Source of the DNA: JAJYIW01 sp963781665
GTDB taxonomy: Bacteria > Chloroflexota > Anaerolineae > Anaerolineales > Anaerolineaceae
NCBI GenBank assembly: GCA_963781665.1
Contig: CAWAGA010000002.1
Coordinates: 4,278,001 to 4,342,000 of the forward strand
Direction of reading: 5' to 3'
DNA: 64,000 nucleotides
In this document: positions 1 to 8,145 of the stretch, in pieces
How positions within the stretch are numbered: position 1 is the first letter of the stretch
How the letters are laid out: each line of letters begins with the position of its first letter
The notes under the pieces: generated by a model
Database searches by the model: none
The model's input: the letters and a program-made list of their open reading frames with translations, nothing else
Told to the model about the DNA's origin: nothing
Program-made: the position numbers and the translations under genes

Positions 1-1072
1 ATGTTGGTTTGGTTCCTGGAACCGCGATCGTTTGCACCGGTGGTAAAGGTACTTGAAGCCGCGGTTTTTCTCTCAAGCACCAAGGACATTGACGCAGATG
101 ACTTGAATACCAATGGGCGGAATTTTTTCGGCAGTTTCGAAGAGAACCTTCTAATTTCTCGAGGGCTGTTGTCCATTCAGCCGGAGCGGGGCGTGTTTCA
201 GGATGGCTATACCCTTCGACGAAGCAGCGCAGCATCAAACGGCGAATTTCGGCTGGTAAGATTTCGAATTTGGGAGCGACCGGGCGGGGTCCACAGATTG
301 GGTTGCTGGCGTAAGGGAAAGCCCCATTCTTGACACAATATATATTGTCTGGATCAGCTGTTGGATTTTCGGATTTCATTTTCCCACTGAACGGGTGATT
401 GCCTTCCATCAGCAGCAAGAAGATCAACACCCCCAGGCCAAAATAATCATGCTCTGGTAAGCGGTTGATCTGGTTGAACTGGATGCCCTGGAGCTCAGGT
501 GGGGTAAATTCTTCTTTGCCAACCGGACAACGGAAAATCTGACCGTTGGCGTCCTGGACTTGGAACGAATCGGTATCGATCAGGCTTACGAGAGCCCTGC
601 TATTAACCAAAATATTCCCTTCATTAACATCGCCGATCACATAGCCGCGGGAATGGACCGCATGCATTGCAATTGAGAGGTTAAGGGTTGTATGCACCAG
701 ATATTTCCAGGTAAACCCCGGGCATTTAATCCTTCTCGTCCTGGGATTGTAAATGTCCAAGATTTTGTGGCTGTCCGTGAGGCGCGGCATTAAATATCCG
801 GCAAATTTCGTTCCCTGATAAAGAATTTCCGTTGGCCAGGTAATTGAAACGTGGTTATAGCGGTCCCGCATGTCGTCGTGAGGGGGATTCGTTAGCATAC
901 AAGTTAATTTATGTTCGCGTTCTTGCGTAGCGATATTTGGCAAGTAGACTTTTGCTACATCCGGTCGGCCAACAATATTCCAAATGCTGCCTTCACCCCC
1001 TTCACCTAATTTTTCGCCCAGCATAATCGATCGATGATGGCGAGTTTTCCAGACGAGAGTTGTATCGATCAA
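1..1072 (-). CDS. Protein kinase-like protein with C-terminal zinc ribbon (YegI / TerY-P triad type), 3' end outside window
   Basis: Translation of the minus strand is open from a TTG at 1070-1072 to the window edge, so the C terminus is missing; an in-frame ATG at 1022-1024 is an alternative start. Kinase features are visible: a glycine-rich loop (GEGGEGSI), a VAIK-like lysine (VAKVY), a catalytic-loop equivalent reading GDVNEGNIL and a metal-binding DTD in place of DFG. After the kinase domain come cysteines including CPWC, which look like a zinc ribbon. It follows the PP2C gene by about 10 bp and the vWA gene before it, the arrangement of the TerY-P triad and of E. coli yegL-yegK-yegI. Its likely role is Ser/Thr phosphorylation in a stress-type signalling module opposed by the neighbouring phosphatase. 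Family assignment is firm, substrate unknown. Confidence 0.8.
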   Translation of the reverse strand, partial: MIDTTLVWKTRHHRSIMLGEKLGEGGEGSIWNIVGRPDVAKVYLPNIATQEREHKLTCMLTNPPHDDMRDRYNHVSITWPTEILYQGTKFAGYLMPRLTDSHKILDIYNPRTRRIKCPGFTWKYLVHTTLNLSIAMHAVHSRGYVIGDVNEGNILVNSRALVSLIDTDSFQVQDANGQIFRCPVGKEEFTPPELQGIQFNQINRLPEHDYFGLGVLIFLLLMEGNHPFSGKMKSENPTADPDNIYCVKNGAFPYASNPICGPRPVAPKFEILPAEIRRLMLRCFVEGYSHPETRPAPAEWTTALEKLEGSLRNCRKNSAHWYSSHLRQCPWCLREKPRLQVPLPPVQTIAVPGTKPT

Positions 1073-1082
1073 TTTTGGGCCT

Positions 1083-1904
1083 TCAATCGTCTACATACTT
1101 ATTGGCTGCGAGCACCAGGGTTTTGTCATCACCCGATAACTTCCTGACTTTTTCGGATGCCAGAAAATTTGCTAACGAATGCGCAGCCTGGCTTGCATCA
1201 CCGACTCCATCAAGCTGGCGGAACAGAGGTGCAAAAAAAGGCGTGTGGGGTGAACCATCGATCTGGTGAAGAGCGATCCTTTGCAGGCCATCAGACAACA
1301 AAGCCAGGTACTTGGCGGATCCCTGGAGAATTTGATAATCGGTTCGATCATTCGCGTCTGATTGGGTCAGAGCATTAGTCTCATTGACGAATTCGCCGTT
1401 CTGAGGTTTACAAACTGATAAGAACGAGCCATGGTCATCTACTATCACCACCGCGCCATCTCCGATATTTGCCGCCGCTAACCAGCGTTTAGAGACCGCG
1501 ACTAAGATCAGCGTTGTTGCAAAATCGAACAAATTGAGGTTTTGGCGATCGGCTTCATCCACCAGCCTCTCTCTGGCGGAAAAAAAAGCAGACTGGAGTA
1601 AATTGCGCCAATCCAATTCATTTTCCGGAATCCCATCAGAAAGAGCGGCAGCGACATTCGCCAGGGCAGACTGAACTGCTAGCTGTGCCCCTTGATGGGC
1701 TAACACCGCAGATCCCACGCCATCGGCAATGGCAATCACCAGGCAATTACTGGTCGATAGAAAAGCCTGGGTATCCTGGCAGGGGGTTCCCTCCAGCAAA
1801 TGGTGGGTGCCCTGGACCGTAGCCCCGATGAGGATCCATTCGGGTGTCAAAAGGGCTGAGGTCAATTCGGATGGGGTTGAAACGGTATGACCGTTCGAAA
1901 CCAT
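1083..1904 (-). CDS. PP2C-family Ser/Thr protein phosphatase (YegK-like)
   Basis: A 273-residue PP2C-type phosphatase. Metal-binding motifs are visible: QDT at about residues 43-45, ADGVGSA around residues 60-66, NIGDG in the middle, SDGL, and a C-terminal GDDKT. The frame stays open upstream to 2012, but that would overlap the preceding vWA gene by 95 bp; the ATG at 1902-1904 lies 13 bp after the vWA stop and is preferred. It probably reverses the phosphorylation made by the kinase encoded directly downstream, with the vWA protein as scaffold or regulator. Family identification is based on the motif series; the target is not known. Confidence 0.85.
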   Translation of the reverse strand: MVSNGHTVSTPSELTSALLTPEWILIGATVQGTHHLLEGTPCQDTQAFLSTSNCLVIAIADGVGSAVLAHQGAQLAVQSALANVAAALSDGIPENELDWRNLLQSAFFSARERLVDEADRQNLNLFDFATTLILVAVSKRWLAAANIGDGAVVIVDDHGSFLSVCKPQNGEFVNETNALTQSDANDRTDYQILQGSAKYLALLSDGLQRIALHQIDGSPHTPFFAPLFRQLDGVGDASQAAHSLANFLASEKVRKLSGDDKTLVLAANKYVDD

Positions 1905-1917
1905 GATTAGGGGTAGA

Positions 1918-2595
1918 TTATACGCTGGACCAGCCATCGGTCGGTGCCAATGGCACCTGGTCGCCGACCTTGGAATGGGAAACGTTTGTGAGGCTCTTCG
2001 ACAACCACACAAATAACCCCTTGAAATCGAGCCCGTTTAACGGTTTTGGCGGCCTTTCTCGAGGTGCAATTTGTGTAAGTTTTGCCATGTCGGCCCGGTC
2101 GACAGCGACTGCAAAAAATGCGATCGCTTTACGATCTTCGGCATCCTGGACCCGTTTTGCTGCGCTGTGCCAGTCATCGGTTGGTTCGCCGTCGGTGATC
2201 AAGAATATCCACGGGCGAAAATAAGCTGTGCCAGAACTGCGGTATAGCTTTTTGCGTTCTTCGAGCTTATCAAGGCCCAGGTTGATGGCTGCTCCCATCG
2301 GCGTTGACCCGCCTGCAGCCAGGGATTTCGGGGTAAATTGGTCGGCGGTCACAAAATCCTGGACCAGGTTAGCCTGGTTGCCAAAGGTTACCATTGCAAT
2401 CTCGACCCTCAAGGAGGCCAGTTTGTCTTGTTGAAGGCTTTCTTGAAATGCTACCAGACCTGCATTGAGCTGGGCAATGGCTTTTCCTGCCATTGACCCA
2501 GATGTATCCAGCAAAAGGATGCATGGACAACGTGGTTCTGGATTATCGGCGAAATCGGCTAATTGTGGGTCAAATTCTGGATTGATATCACTCAT
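1918..2595 (-). CDS. von Willebrand factor A domain protein (YegL / TerY-like)
   Basis: A 225-residue protein that is almost entirely one vWA domain. The MIDAS motif DTSGS sits at residues 30-34, the second metal-ligand region GGSTPMG lies near residue 95 and a FLITDGEPTDD segment near residue 130. There is no signal peptide, so it is cytoplasmic. Size and motifs match TerY/YegL proteins, which are encoded next to a PP2C phosphatase and a kinase, exactly as here. It starts 18 bp after the stop of the membrane HEAT-like gene, so the four genes are probably one transcript. Its likely job is metal-dependent protein binding within the phospho-signalling module. Confidence 0.85.
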   Translation of the reverse strand: MSDINPEFDPQLADFADNPEPRCPCILLLDTSGSMAGKAIAQLNAGLVAFQESLQQDKLASLRVEIAMVTFGNQANLVQDFVTADQFTPKSLAAGGSTPMGAAINLGLDKLEERKKLYRSSGTAYFRPWIFLITDGEPTDDWHSAAKRVQDAEDRKAIAFFAVAVDRADMAKLTQIAPRERPPKPLNGLDFKGLFVWLSKSLTNVSHSKVGDQVPLAPTDGWSSV

Positions 2596-2613
2596 TTATC
2601 TCCCTCGTTCTGG

Positions 2614-3759
2614 TTATGGGATTTGGGTAGGGCTGGGACCGTTCTGTTTCTGGGTGAGGTTGGTTATAGCTTCCAATGTATCTGCCTTGATGAGTTCACT
2701 GTTATTTTGAAGGTATTGGTAAAGCAGAGTCATATCATTATTACTGCCTAGTTTAGCGATGAGAAGGATCGCTTCGCCGCGAACGTCGTCGGGCAAATTG
2801 AGGTCAGAAGCGGTCGTCCTTGCGAGGGCATAAATATCGCCATCTTGACTGATATTCATCTGCAGGAAGGTGTTCAAAACGAAAGACAGAACCGGATCTG
2901 CGCCGCTGGCTAGCAGAGATTCTGACTGGATATTGTTCAATTGAGTTTGAACCTGAGACGCCAGGCCGTTTATTTGTTGAAGTTGAGATTGTCTGGTCTG
3001 GCTATCCAATGGCTGGGAATTAATTTCATTTTTCAAGCTGGCAAATGATTGCGCAAAATAGCGATTATACAAATCTGTTGGAACATTGGTCCCTGTTGTA
3101 GTTTGGAGGTGAGCCTGGAAAGCTGAGATCAAGCCAGGTTTTGCTTCTGCCCCGTAGGAAGCAATCGCTTTTGACAGTTCATTCGCTACCTGCCAGCTAA
3201 CCGTTGCGGTATTGTCTTTATTCAATATTTGGAACAACTGCTCCAGCCCCTGGCTGGAGTGGATTGCCTGGATGGCCTTTATCCCTTGAATTTTTGTGTA
3301 TGGGTCATTTGAGTTGGCGATGGCTGAGCCGAGTTGTTGAATGGAAACATCAACGTTCTGGTTGAGAGAGACGGTAATCATGCGCGCCATATATGTCTCT
3401 CCAGGAGCGATCATGAGTAAATTGGCTGCTGTGAATATTCCGACCGGAATAATCAACCCGCCAATCACCATTGTAACCAACCGCACTCGCGGTGATTTTT
3501 TCTTCCTAAAACGATTGACAACATCGCCGAGTAGAACAGTCAAGACCAGGCTCAATAAAACGAATAGAAGCGCAAAAACGGAAACTGCCAGGCTGCGCTC
3601 CATTGTCCAGAAATTGATCGCGCCGGCCAGCCAGTACAGCACACCTCCAGTGACAGCTACTGGAGCCAGAATTTGCAGCAAAAATAAGCCGACATCCTTG
3701 ACGAAATCTTCGAAATTAAAAGATCGCTTCTTAGGCGCGACAACCTGATCTTGACCCAT
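2614..3759 (-). CDS. Membrane protein with three N-terminal TM helices and HEAT-like C-terminal domain
   Basis: A 381-residue protein of unknown function. The N-terminal third has three hydrophobic segments separated by short basic loops. The rest is a soluble alpha-helical region rich in Gln, Asn and Leu with HEAT/ARM-like helical repeats, including the stretch beginning DPYTKIQGIKAIQAI. The ATG at 3757-3759 is chosen because GGAGG lies just upstream; an in-frame start 20 codons earlier has no comparable site. It is the first gene of the vWA-PP2C-kinase operon, so it may be the membrane anchor or sensor of that module; this is inference from context only. Confidence 0.6.
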   Translation of the reverse strand: MGQDQVVAPKKRSFNFEDFVKDVGLFLLQILAPVAVTGGVLYWLAGAINFWTMERSLAVSVFALLFVLLSLVLTVLLGDVVNRFRKKKSPRVRLVTMVIGGLIIPVGIFTAANLLMIAPGETYMARMITVSLNQNVDVSIQQLGSAIANSNDPYTKIQGIKAIQAIHSSQGLEQLFQILNKDNTATVSWQVANELSKAIASYGAEAKPGLISAFQAHLQTTTGTNVPTDLYNRYFAQSFASLKNEINSQPLDSQTRQSQLQQINGLASQVQTQLNNIQSESLLASGADPVLSFVLNTFLQMNISQDGDIYALARTTASDLNLPDDVRGEAILLIAKLGSNNDMTLLYQYLQNNSELIKADTLEAITNLTQKQNGPSPTQIP

Positions 3760-3873
3760 GGGAACCTCCAACGGCGTGATGAGATCATTATATATCAGTT
3801 TAGGCGCGCCAGTAAGCAACCTGCTGAATGATCAGGCACAAGAGAAATATTTTGGTTTGAGTTTTCCCCAGGT

Positions 3874-5487
3874 TTATAGCAAGAATTGGGACTTAATTCG
3901 CCTGTTGACCGCTTCATTATATAGTTTCATATATTGCGGCGCAGGTACCGACCAGGAAGAATCCCGCGACATCCCATTCAGGATCAGTTCTGTCCAACGA
4001 TCAGGCCGTTCAATGAGGGTCCGCACCGCCCGAATGACACTTCGTAGAAGCAAGGTCGTTGCGGTGGAAATATCTGCCATCTCTGTCTTGTCTTCGACCG
4101 GTTCCTTGAATTTGAATCCGTTTGCCTGAATTCCGGCAGCTTCATCGATGATCGTATCCTCGAGTCCGCCAACTGCGCGCACAACGGGTACGGTACCATA
4201 CCGCATCGCAATCAGCTGTGTCAGGCCGCAAGGTTCATACATACTGGGCATCAAGATGATATCGGAAGCTGCATAGACCATGTGTGAAAGGGGTACGTCG
4301 AATCCATCAAAGAAGAACAGATTATTTTTTAATTTAGCTGCCAGGGTTGCGGTATTCTTTGTATAATCCTGCCCTTGATGGTCCATTGGGTGTGCACTAC
4401 CTAATATCAAGCATTGAACTTTAGGAATGCTGCAGATCTCTTCGAGGACAGGCAGGAGAATCGGAAACTTCTGGTCAGCAATCCGCCCGACAACCGAGAT
4501 CAGGATCGAATCGCTGCGCAGGCGAGTGAAAGGCAGGTCGCTATTCATGTCTTCCCATTGTTTGAGGGAAGACCTGATGTTCTGTTTCACCTTGTGAATT
4601 TCTGCCGCAGATTGGGCATTAGAATAATTATTAGGGGCGATATAAGGATCGTGACATGGATCCCATTCGTGGGTGTCGATGCCATCGACGATACCGCAAA
4701 GATCGTGCGATCTTTCGACAAGCAGACCATCGAAACCACCACCGAAAGCCGGGGTCTGTATCTCGTGGGCATAGTTCAGGCTCACGGTGTTGATAAGGTC
4801 AGCATATCCGAAACCCCCTTTGGCAAAATTAAATAAGGTCAAATGTTCGACGGAATGGGTCTCGTTTGATTGGAAGTCGGCTTCAGTCAGACCTGCTAGT
4901 TGGACCAATTCTTTTTGGGTAGGGGTGGGGATGTCTTGGTTGGGGAATGCGCCCTGATATCCATACCCGCTGTTATGAGTGGTGTAGAGGGTCGCAATCC
5001 GGCCGAGGAAAGGATCGGAACGGTAAATTGTATTGAGATATACCGGAATCAGGCCGGTATGCCAATCATTACAATGGATGACGTCAGGCCTGAACGTTTG
5101 AGAGAAGCGTAAGAACTCAATTGTCGCCCGACAAAATAGGATTGCTTGTTCCGGTGAGTCGCTGGCCTTATCAAAGGCCGGCGTATGCAATAAATAGCAG
5201 ATAACCTCAGGTGAATCGGGCAAACCATTCGTCAAATGGAACTGGCAGACGTCAACCAGGATATTTTTATTTCCAATAGGTACGGTGAGCCTGGGAAGGA
5301 TGATTTTTTTGAAGCGGTCTTCGAGGCCTTTCCGCGAGATATTTTCAAAACCGGGCATGATCACGCGGATATCGACATCATCCCGGTGGGCTAAGGCTTT
5401 TGGGAGAGCATAAGCTACATCACCGAGGCCACCGGCACCATCGATTCCTCTCACCTGATTGGACCCAAGCAGTACGTTGAGCTTCAT
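3874..5487 (-). CDS. glgA: Glycogen/starch synthase (GT5)
   Basis: ADP-(or UDP-)glucose-dependent glycogen synthase, which elongates alpha-1,4-glucan chains. The N-terminal GT5 domain has GAGGLGDV (residues 17-24), a form of the family KxGGLgDV motif in which the Lys position is Gly/Ala. The C-terminal domain has PSMYEPCGL with the family Glu at about residue 418, followed by a VGGLEDT segment typical of glycogen synthases. At 537 residues it is slightly longer than the usual 470-500. GAAGGA lies 7 bp before the ATG. The nearby aminotransferase is transcribed in the same direction 48 bp upstream. No other glg gene is visible in the window. Confidence 0.88.
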   Translation of the reverse strand: MKLNVLLGSNQVRGIDGAGGLGDVAYALPKALAHRDDVDIRVIMPGFENISRKGLEDRFKKIILPRLTVPIGNKNILVDVCQFHLTNGLPDSPEVICYLLHTPAFDKASDSPEQAILFCRATIEFLRFSQTFRPDVIHCNDWHTGLIPVYLNTIYRSDPFLGRIATLYTTHNSGYGYQGAFPNQDIPTPTQKELVQLAGLTEADFQSNETHSVEHLTLFNFAKGGFGYADLINTVSLNYAHEIQTPAFGGGFDGLLVERSHDLCGIVDGIDTHEWDPCHDPYIAPNNYSNAQSAAEIHKVKQNIRSSLKQWEDMNSDLPFTRLRSDSILISVVGRIADQKFPILLPVLEEICSIPKVQCLILGSAHPMDHQGQDYTKNTATLAAKLKNNLFFFDGFDVPLSHMVYAASDIILMPSMYEPCGLTQLIAMRYGTVPVVRAVGGLEDTIIDEAAGIQANGFKFKEPVEDKTEMADISTATTLLLRSVIRAVRTLIERPDRWTELILNGMSRDSSWSVPAPQYMKLYNEAVNRRIKSQFLL

Positions 5488-5535
5488 AATAATCGTCCTT
5501 CACTGCATAAGGCGTCTTGGATATGATTCGAGTGT

Positions 5536-6651
5536 TTACATTTGATCGAGATATTCACCCACCTGTTCCAATGCAGATGGGAGATCCTTTCGTCCCAGAC
5601 CGATCCGGAAATGGCTACCCAGATCGTCGAAAATGCTTCCAGGTACGATCATGACACCTTTTTTTTCAAGAATTTGTTGGCAAATTGTTTCGACCGGAAC
5701 CGGACCGGTCCATAATGGAAACGCAACCGATCCAGCCTGGGGTGACATCCAGGTCATGAAATCAGCATACCGCTTAAAAAAATTATCCAGATGTTCCAGA
5801 TTGGCTTTAATAATCGCCAGATTCCGTTCCAGGATTGCTTCTTTCGCCTGCAGGGCGATGATGGCGAGGATCTCCGATGGAGCGCTGTTACAGATGGTTG
5901 TGTAATCCTTGAATGTTGCGAACAGGTTCATGGCGGTCTTATTGTGGGTTGCAAGCCAACCGATGCGCAGCCCGGGCAGTGCCAATGATTTTGATAACCC
6001 GGAGAGGGAGATCCCTTTTTCATATAATGTGCAGACCGCTGGCAGCCGTTGTTGCGGGTTGTATTCCAATAACCGGTACATTTCATCGGAAAAAAGGTAG
6101 ATGTCGCGTCGGCGCGCCAGATTGACGATCCTTTTAAAATCCTCGACGGAAGGCAGATATCCGGTGGGATTGTGGGGAAAATTTACGACCAACATCTTCG
6201 TTTTTGCAGTGATAGTGTCTTCTAAAAGAGCCAGGTCCCCAAACCAACAATCACCCTGGGCTTGTATAGGCCAGAATGTCACCTCGCAGCCGATCGAACG
6301 TGCCAAATCGTAGAGTGATTGATATGCAGGCGAGATCACTACTACGTGATCACCCGGTTTCAAAATGGACACCATTGAAATGTAGATAGCTTCTTCTGGA
6401 GCAGCCACGATTATTCCTTCGCTGGGGATCCCCGGATAGAACCTGGCGATTTCCGCGCGTAGGAGCGGATTCCCTTGAGATTCGGTATATCCCAGGCGAA
6501 GGTCTTCCCATAATTGCTGAATTTCGGGGTTGGCCATCTTCAACAAATCAGCCATTCCCAGGCTCTCACAATCGGAAGGGCTCAACAGGTAGCGAGCTTT
6601 GAACTCATATTCAGCAAAATAACGTTCGAGTTTAAATGGATTTATTGTCAT
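5536..6651 (-). CDS. Class I/II PLP-dependent aminotransferase
   Basis: A 371-residue fold-type I aminotransferase. The PLP Schiff-base lysine is K221 in SGLSKSLALPG, followed by the phosphate-binding arginine in LRIGW. NFPHNPTG and the SDEMYR segment (family N and D/Y ligands) are present. AAAGGG lies just before the ATG. The amino donor and substrate cannot be told from sequence. It is close to the aspartate/arginine-type aminotransferases that lack a strong pathway neighbour, and glgA and an esterase on either side give no metabolic clue. The 345-bp leader upstream contains an unusual two-state inverted repeat (see 6794-6859). Confidence 0.8.
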   Translation of the reverse strand: MTINPFKLERYFAEYEFKARYLLSPSDCESLGMADLLKMANPEIQQLWEDLRLGYTESQGNPLLRAEIARFYPGIPSEGIIVAAPEEAIYISMVSILKPGDHVVVISPAYQSLYDLARSIGCEVTFWPIQAQGDCWFGDLALLEDTITAKTKMLVVNFPHNPTGYLPSVEDFKRIVNLARRRDIYLFSDEMYRLLEYNPQQRLPAVCTLYEKGISLSGLSKSLALPGLRIGWLATHNKTAMNLFATFKDYTTICNSAPSEILAIIALQAKEAILERNLAIIKANLEHLDNFFKRYADFMTWMSPQAGSVAFPLWTGPVPVETICQQILEKKGVMIVPGSIFDDLGSHFRIGLGRKDLPSALEQVGEYLDQM

Positions 6652-6793
6652 CGACCCTTTGAGGACTTGAATGAGGATGTATTTTCCATAGTTTTTGATC
6701 TATTTCGCGTGGTCATCACAGACCCGGCTCCTCCGAGAAACCGAGGTTATGAGAAAAAACTTCTATCGATATCGGGTGCTCTAATTATGCAAA

Positions 6794-6859
6794 GACCTGC
6801 TACCACTATATTTCATTTCTTGAGTGAAATAAGTAGCCCACCTTATTCGATAGCAGGTC
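6794..6859. other. Structured inverted-repeat element in the aminotransferase upstream region
   Basis: Within the 345-bp non-coding gap 6652-6996, GACCTGCTA (6794-6802) pairs perfectly with TAGCAGGTC (6851-6859). Inside it, TATTTCA (6809-6815) pairs with TGAAATA (6825-6831), and GCTAC (6799-6803) can pair with GTAGC (6833-6837). The last pairing competes with the outer stem because GCTA is shared. There is no long T tract, so it is not a plain intrinsic terminator. It could be a leader RNA switch for the downstream minus-strand aminotransferase, a small RNA or a short mobile-repeat remnant. I recognise no known family. The rest of the gap shows nothing clear. Confidence 0.4.
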
Positions 6860-6996
6860 CTCGTCGGTCATTCCCCGGTATGATTTTATTAATATTGCAA
6901 TCCGGACAAAATAAGTCCACAAATAGTATATAAAAAAACCGTTACGAATACAATAGTTTTTCGAAGTACATCTGCGCTAGAGTTCGCCATCATGTC

Positions 6997-7794
6997 CTAG
7001 GATGCTGATTTTGGCACTGACAATTGCAGCCATTTCAGAAACGCCTGGACCTGTTTGTCCCAATAGGCCCATTCATGGCCGGCGCGACCTTCAGAATAGT
7101 CTATTTCAAGATTTAATCCGTCGGCATAGGCCTTGAATTTCCGGTTGATTGGAAGCAAGAGGTCTTTCGTTCCGCAGCACTGGAACAATCGTGGGCGGGG
7201 TTTCTTAGATTGAACCAATTTTTGTGCCAGGTAAAACAGGTCCTTGGGACTGCCAGCAACCTTATCCAGCCTGCCAAAGATGAGCTCCAATTCAGGCAAC
7301 TGCTCGTTATTACGATATCCCATCAATTCCACAATATCTACTGCACCTGAAAAACTACCGGCTGCAGCAAAATTCTCGGGGTAGGTCAATGCCAGTTTGA
7401 ATGCCCCATATCCGCCCATAGAAAGACCTGCTACAAAATTATCTTCGCGGGCTGAGGATAGGGGAAAATAGCTTCTGGCTATTTCAGGGATCTCTTCGCT
7501 TACGTAAGACCAATAACGTTGACCTGACGCCATATCCGTGTAAAAACTGCGGTTAACTGCTGGCATAACCACAGCCAGGTTCAGAGCGGTCGCATAGCGT
7601 TCAATCGATGTCCTTCGCTGCCAGATGGTGTGATCATCTGACAGGCCGTGTAGCAGGAATAGGGTTGGAAACCGGATGGGTTTTAAGGTGTTCAATATGG
7701 GGGTTTGCCCGGTGGGTAGATCAGGTAAGATAACACAAATGGATGAGCTCAACTTTAGGGTTTGAGAATAAAAATCGCAATGGATCAGAGCCAT
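6997..7794 (-). CDS. Esterase D / S-formylglutathione hydrolase-like alpha/beta hydrolase
   Basis: A 265-residue cytosolic serine esterase of the putative-esterase (PF00756) family. The nucleophile is S125 in GLSMGGYG, the oxyanion-type HGLSDDH region lies N-terminal, an acid is probably in GTKDLL, and the catalytic histidine is H240 in GHEWAYWD. The ATG at 7792-7794 has the strong ribosome site AGGAGG and is preferred to an in-frame start 21 codons upstream. Family members hydrolyse short-chain acyl esters such as tributyrin or S-formylglutathione; the real substrate here is unknown. No exported signal is seen. Confidence 0.8.
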   Translation of the reverse strand: MALIHCDFYSQTLKLSSSICVILPDLPTGQTPILNTLKPIRFPTLFLLHGLSDDHTIWQRRTSIERYATALNLAVVMPAVNRSFYTDMASGQRYWSYVSEEIPEIARSYFPLSSAREDNFVAGLSMGGYGAFKLALTYPENFAAAGSFSGAVDIVELMGYRNNEQLPELELIFGRLDKVAGSPKDLFYLAQKLVQSKKPRPRLFQCCGTKDLLLPINRKFKAYADGLNLEIDYSEGRAGHEWAYWDKQVQAFLKWLQLSVPKSAS

Positions 7795-7962
7795 ATAACC
7801 TCCTGAGACTCCCCTGGATGAAAGCCTTTTATTATACAGAGATTTCTTCACGAGCAAATTTCGGGTAATGGTACATCAATTCCAAAGAGGAGACAAGGAA
7901 TTTCGAATTGGAATTTGATGAGAAAATCGAGATTCAATTAATACAAATATTACCGAAATTGC

Positions 7963-7991
7963 TTGATTAGTCACATCTGATTCGCTATAAT
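7963..7991 (+). promoter_or_regulatory. Sigma70-type promoter of the CNB-SpoIIE gene
   Basis: TTGATT (7963-7968) and TATAAT (7986-7991) are separated by 17 bp. This gives a leader of roughly 150 nt before the TTG start at 8146, which contains GGTGG/CCACC inverted segments around 8010-8045. Confidence 0.65.
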
Positions 7992-8145
7992 ATAAGAGGC
8001 AAAGTTCAGGTGGTCTGAATTGCTGGGTGAGCTACGCCACCAGACTGTAATTGCGCTTATTTGGGAATAAGATCGATATTTCGAACAGTGTATTTTAACC
8101 GGTGGGTTATTCTTTTATCCATATTATTTATATGGAGGGCTTTTA

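Noticed and set aside
1..333. Plus-strand 110-residue open frame at the window start
   Set aside because: It lies antisense to the kinase gene, whose motifs are clear on the minus strand.
1905..2012. N-terminal extension of the PP2C gene
   Set aside because: It would overlap the end of the vWA gene; the extra residues are low-quality and the ATG at 1904 fits the gene junction.
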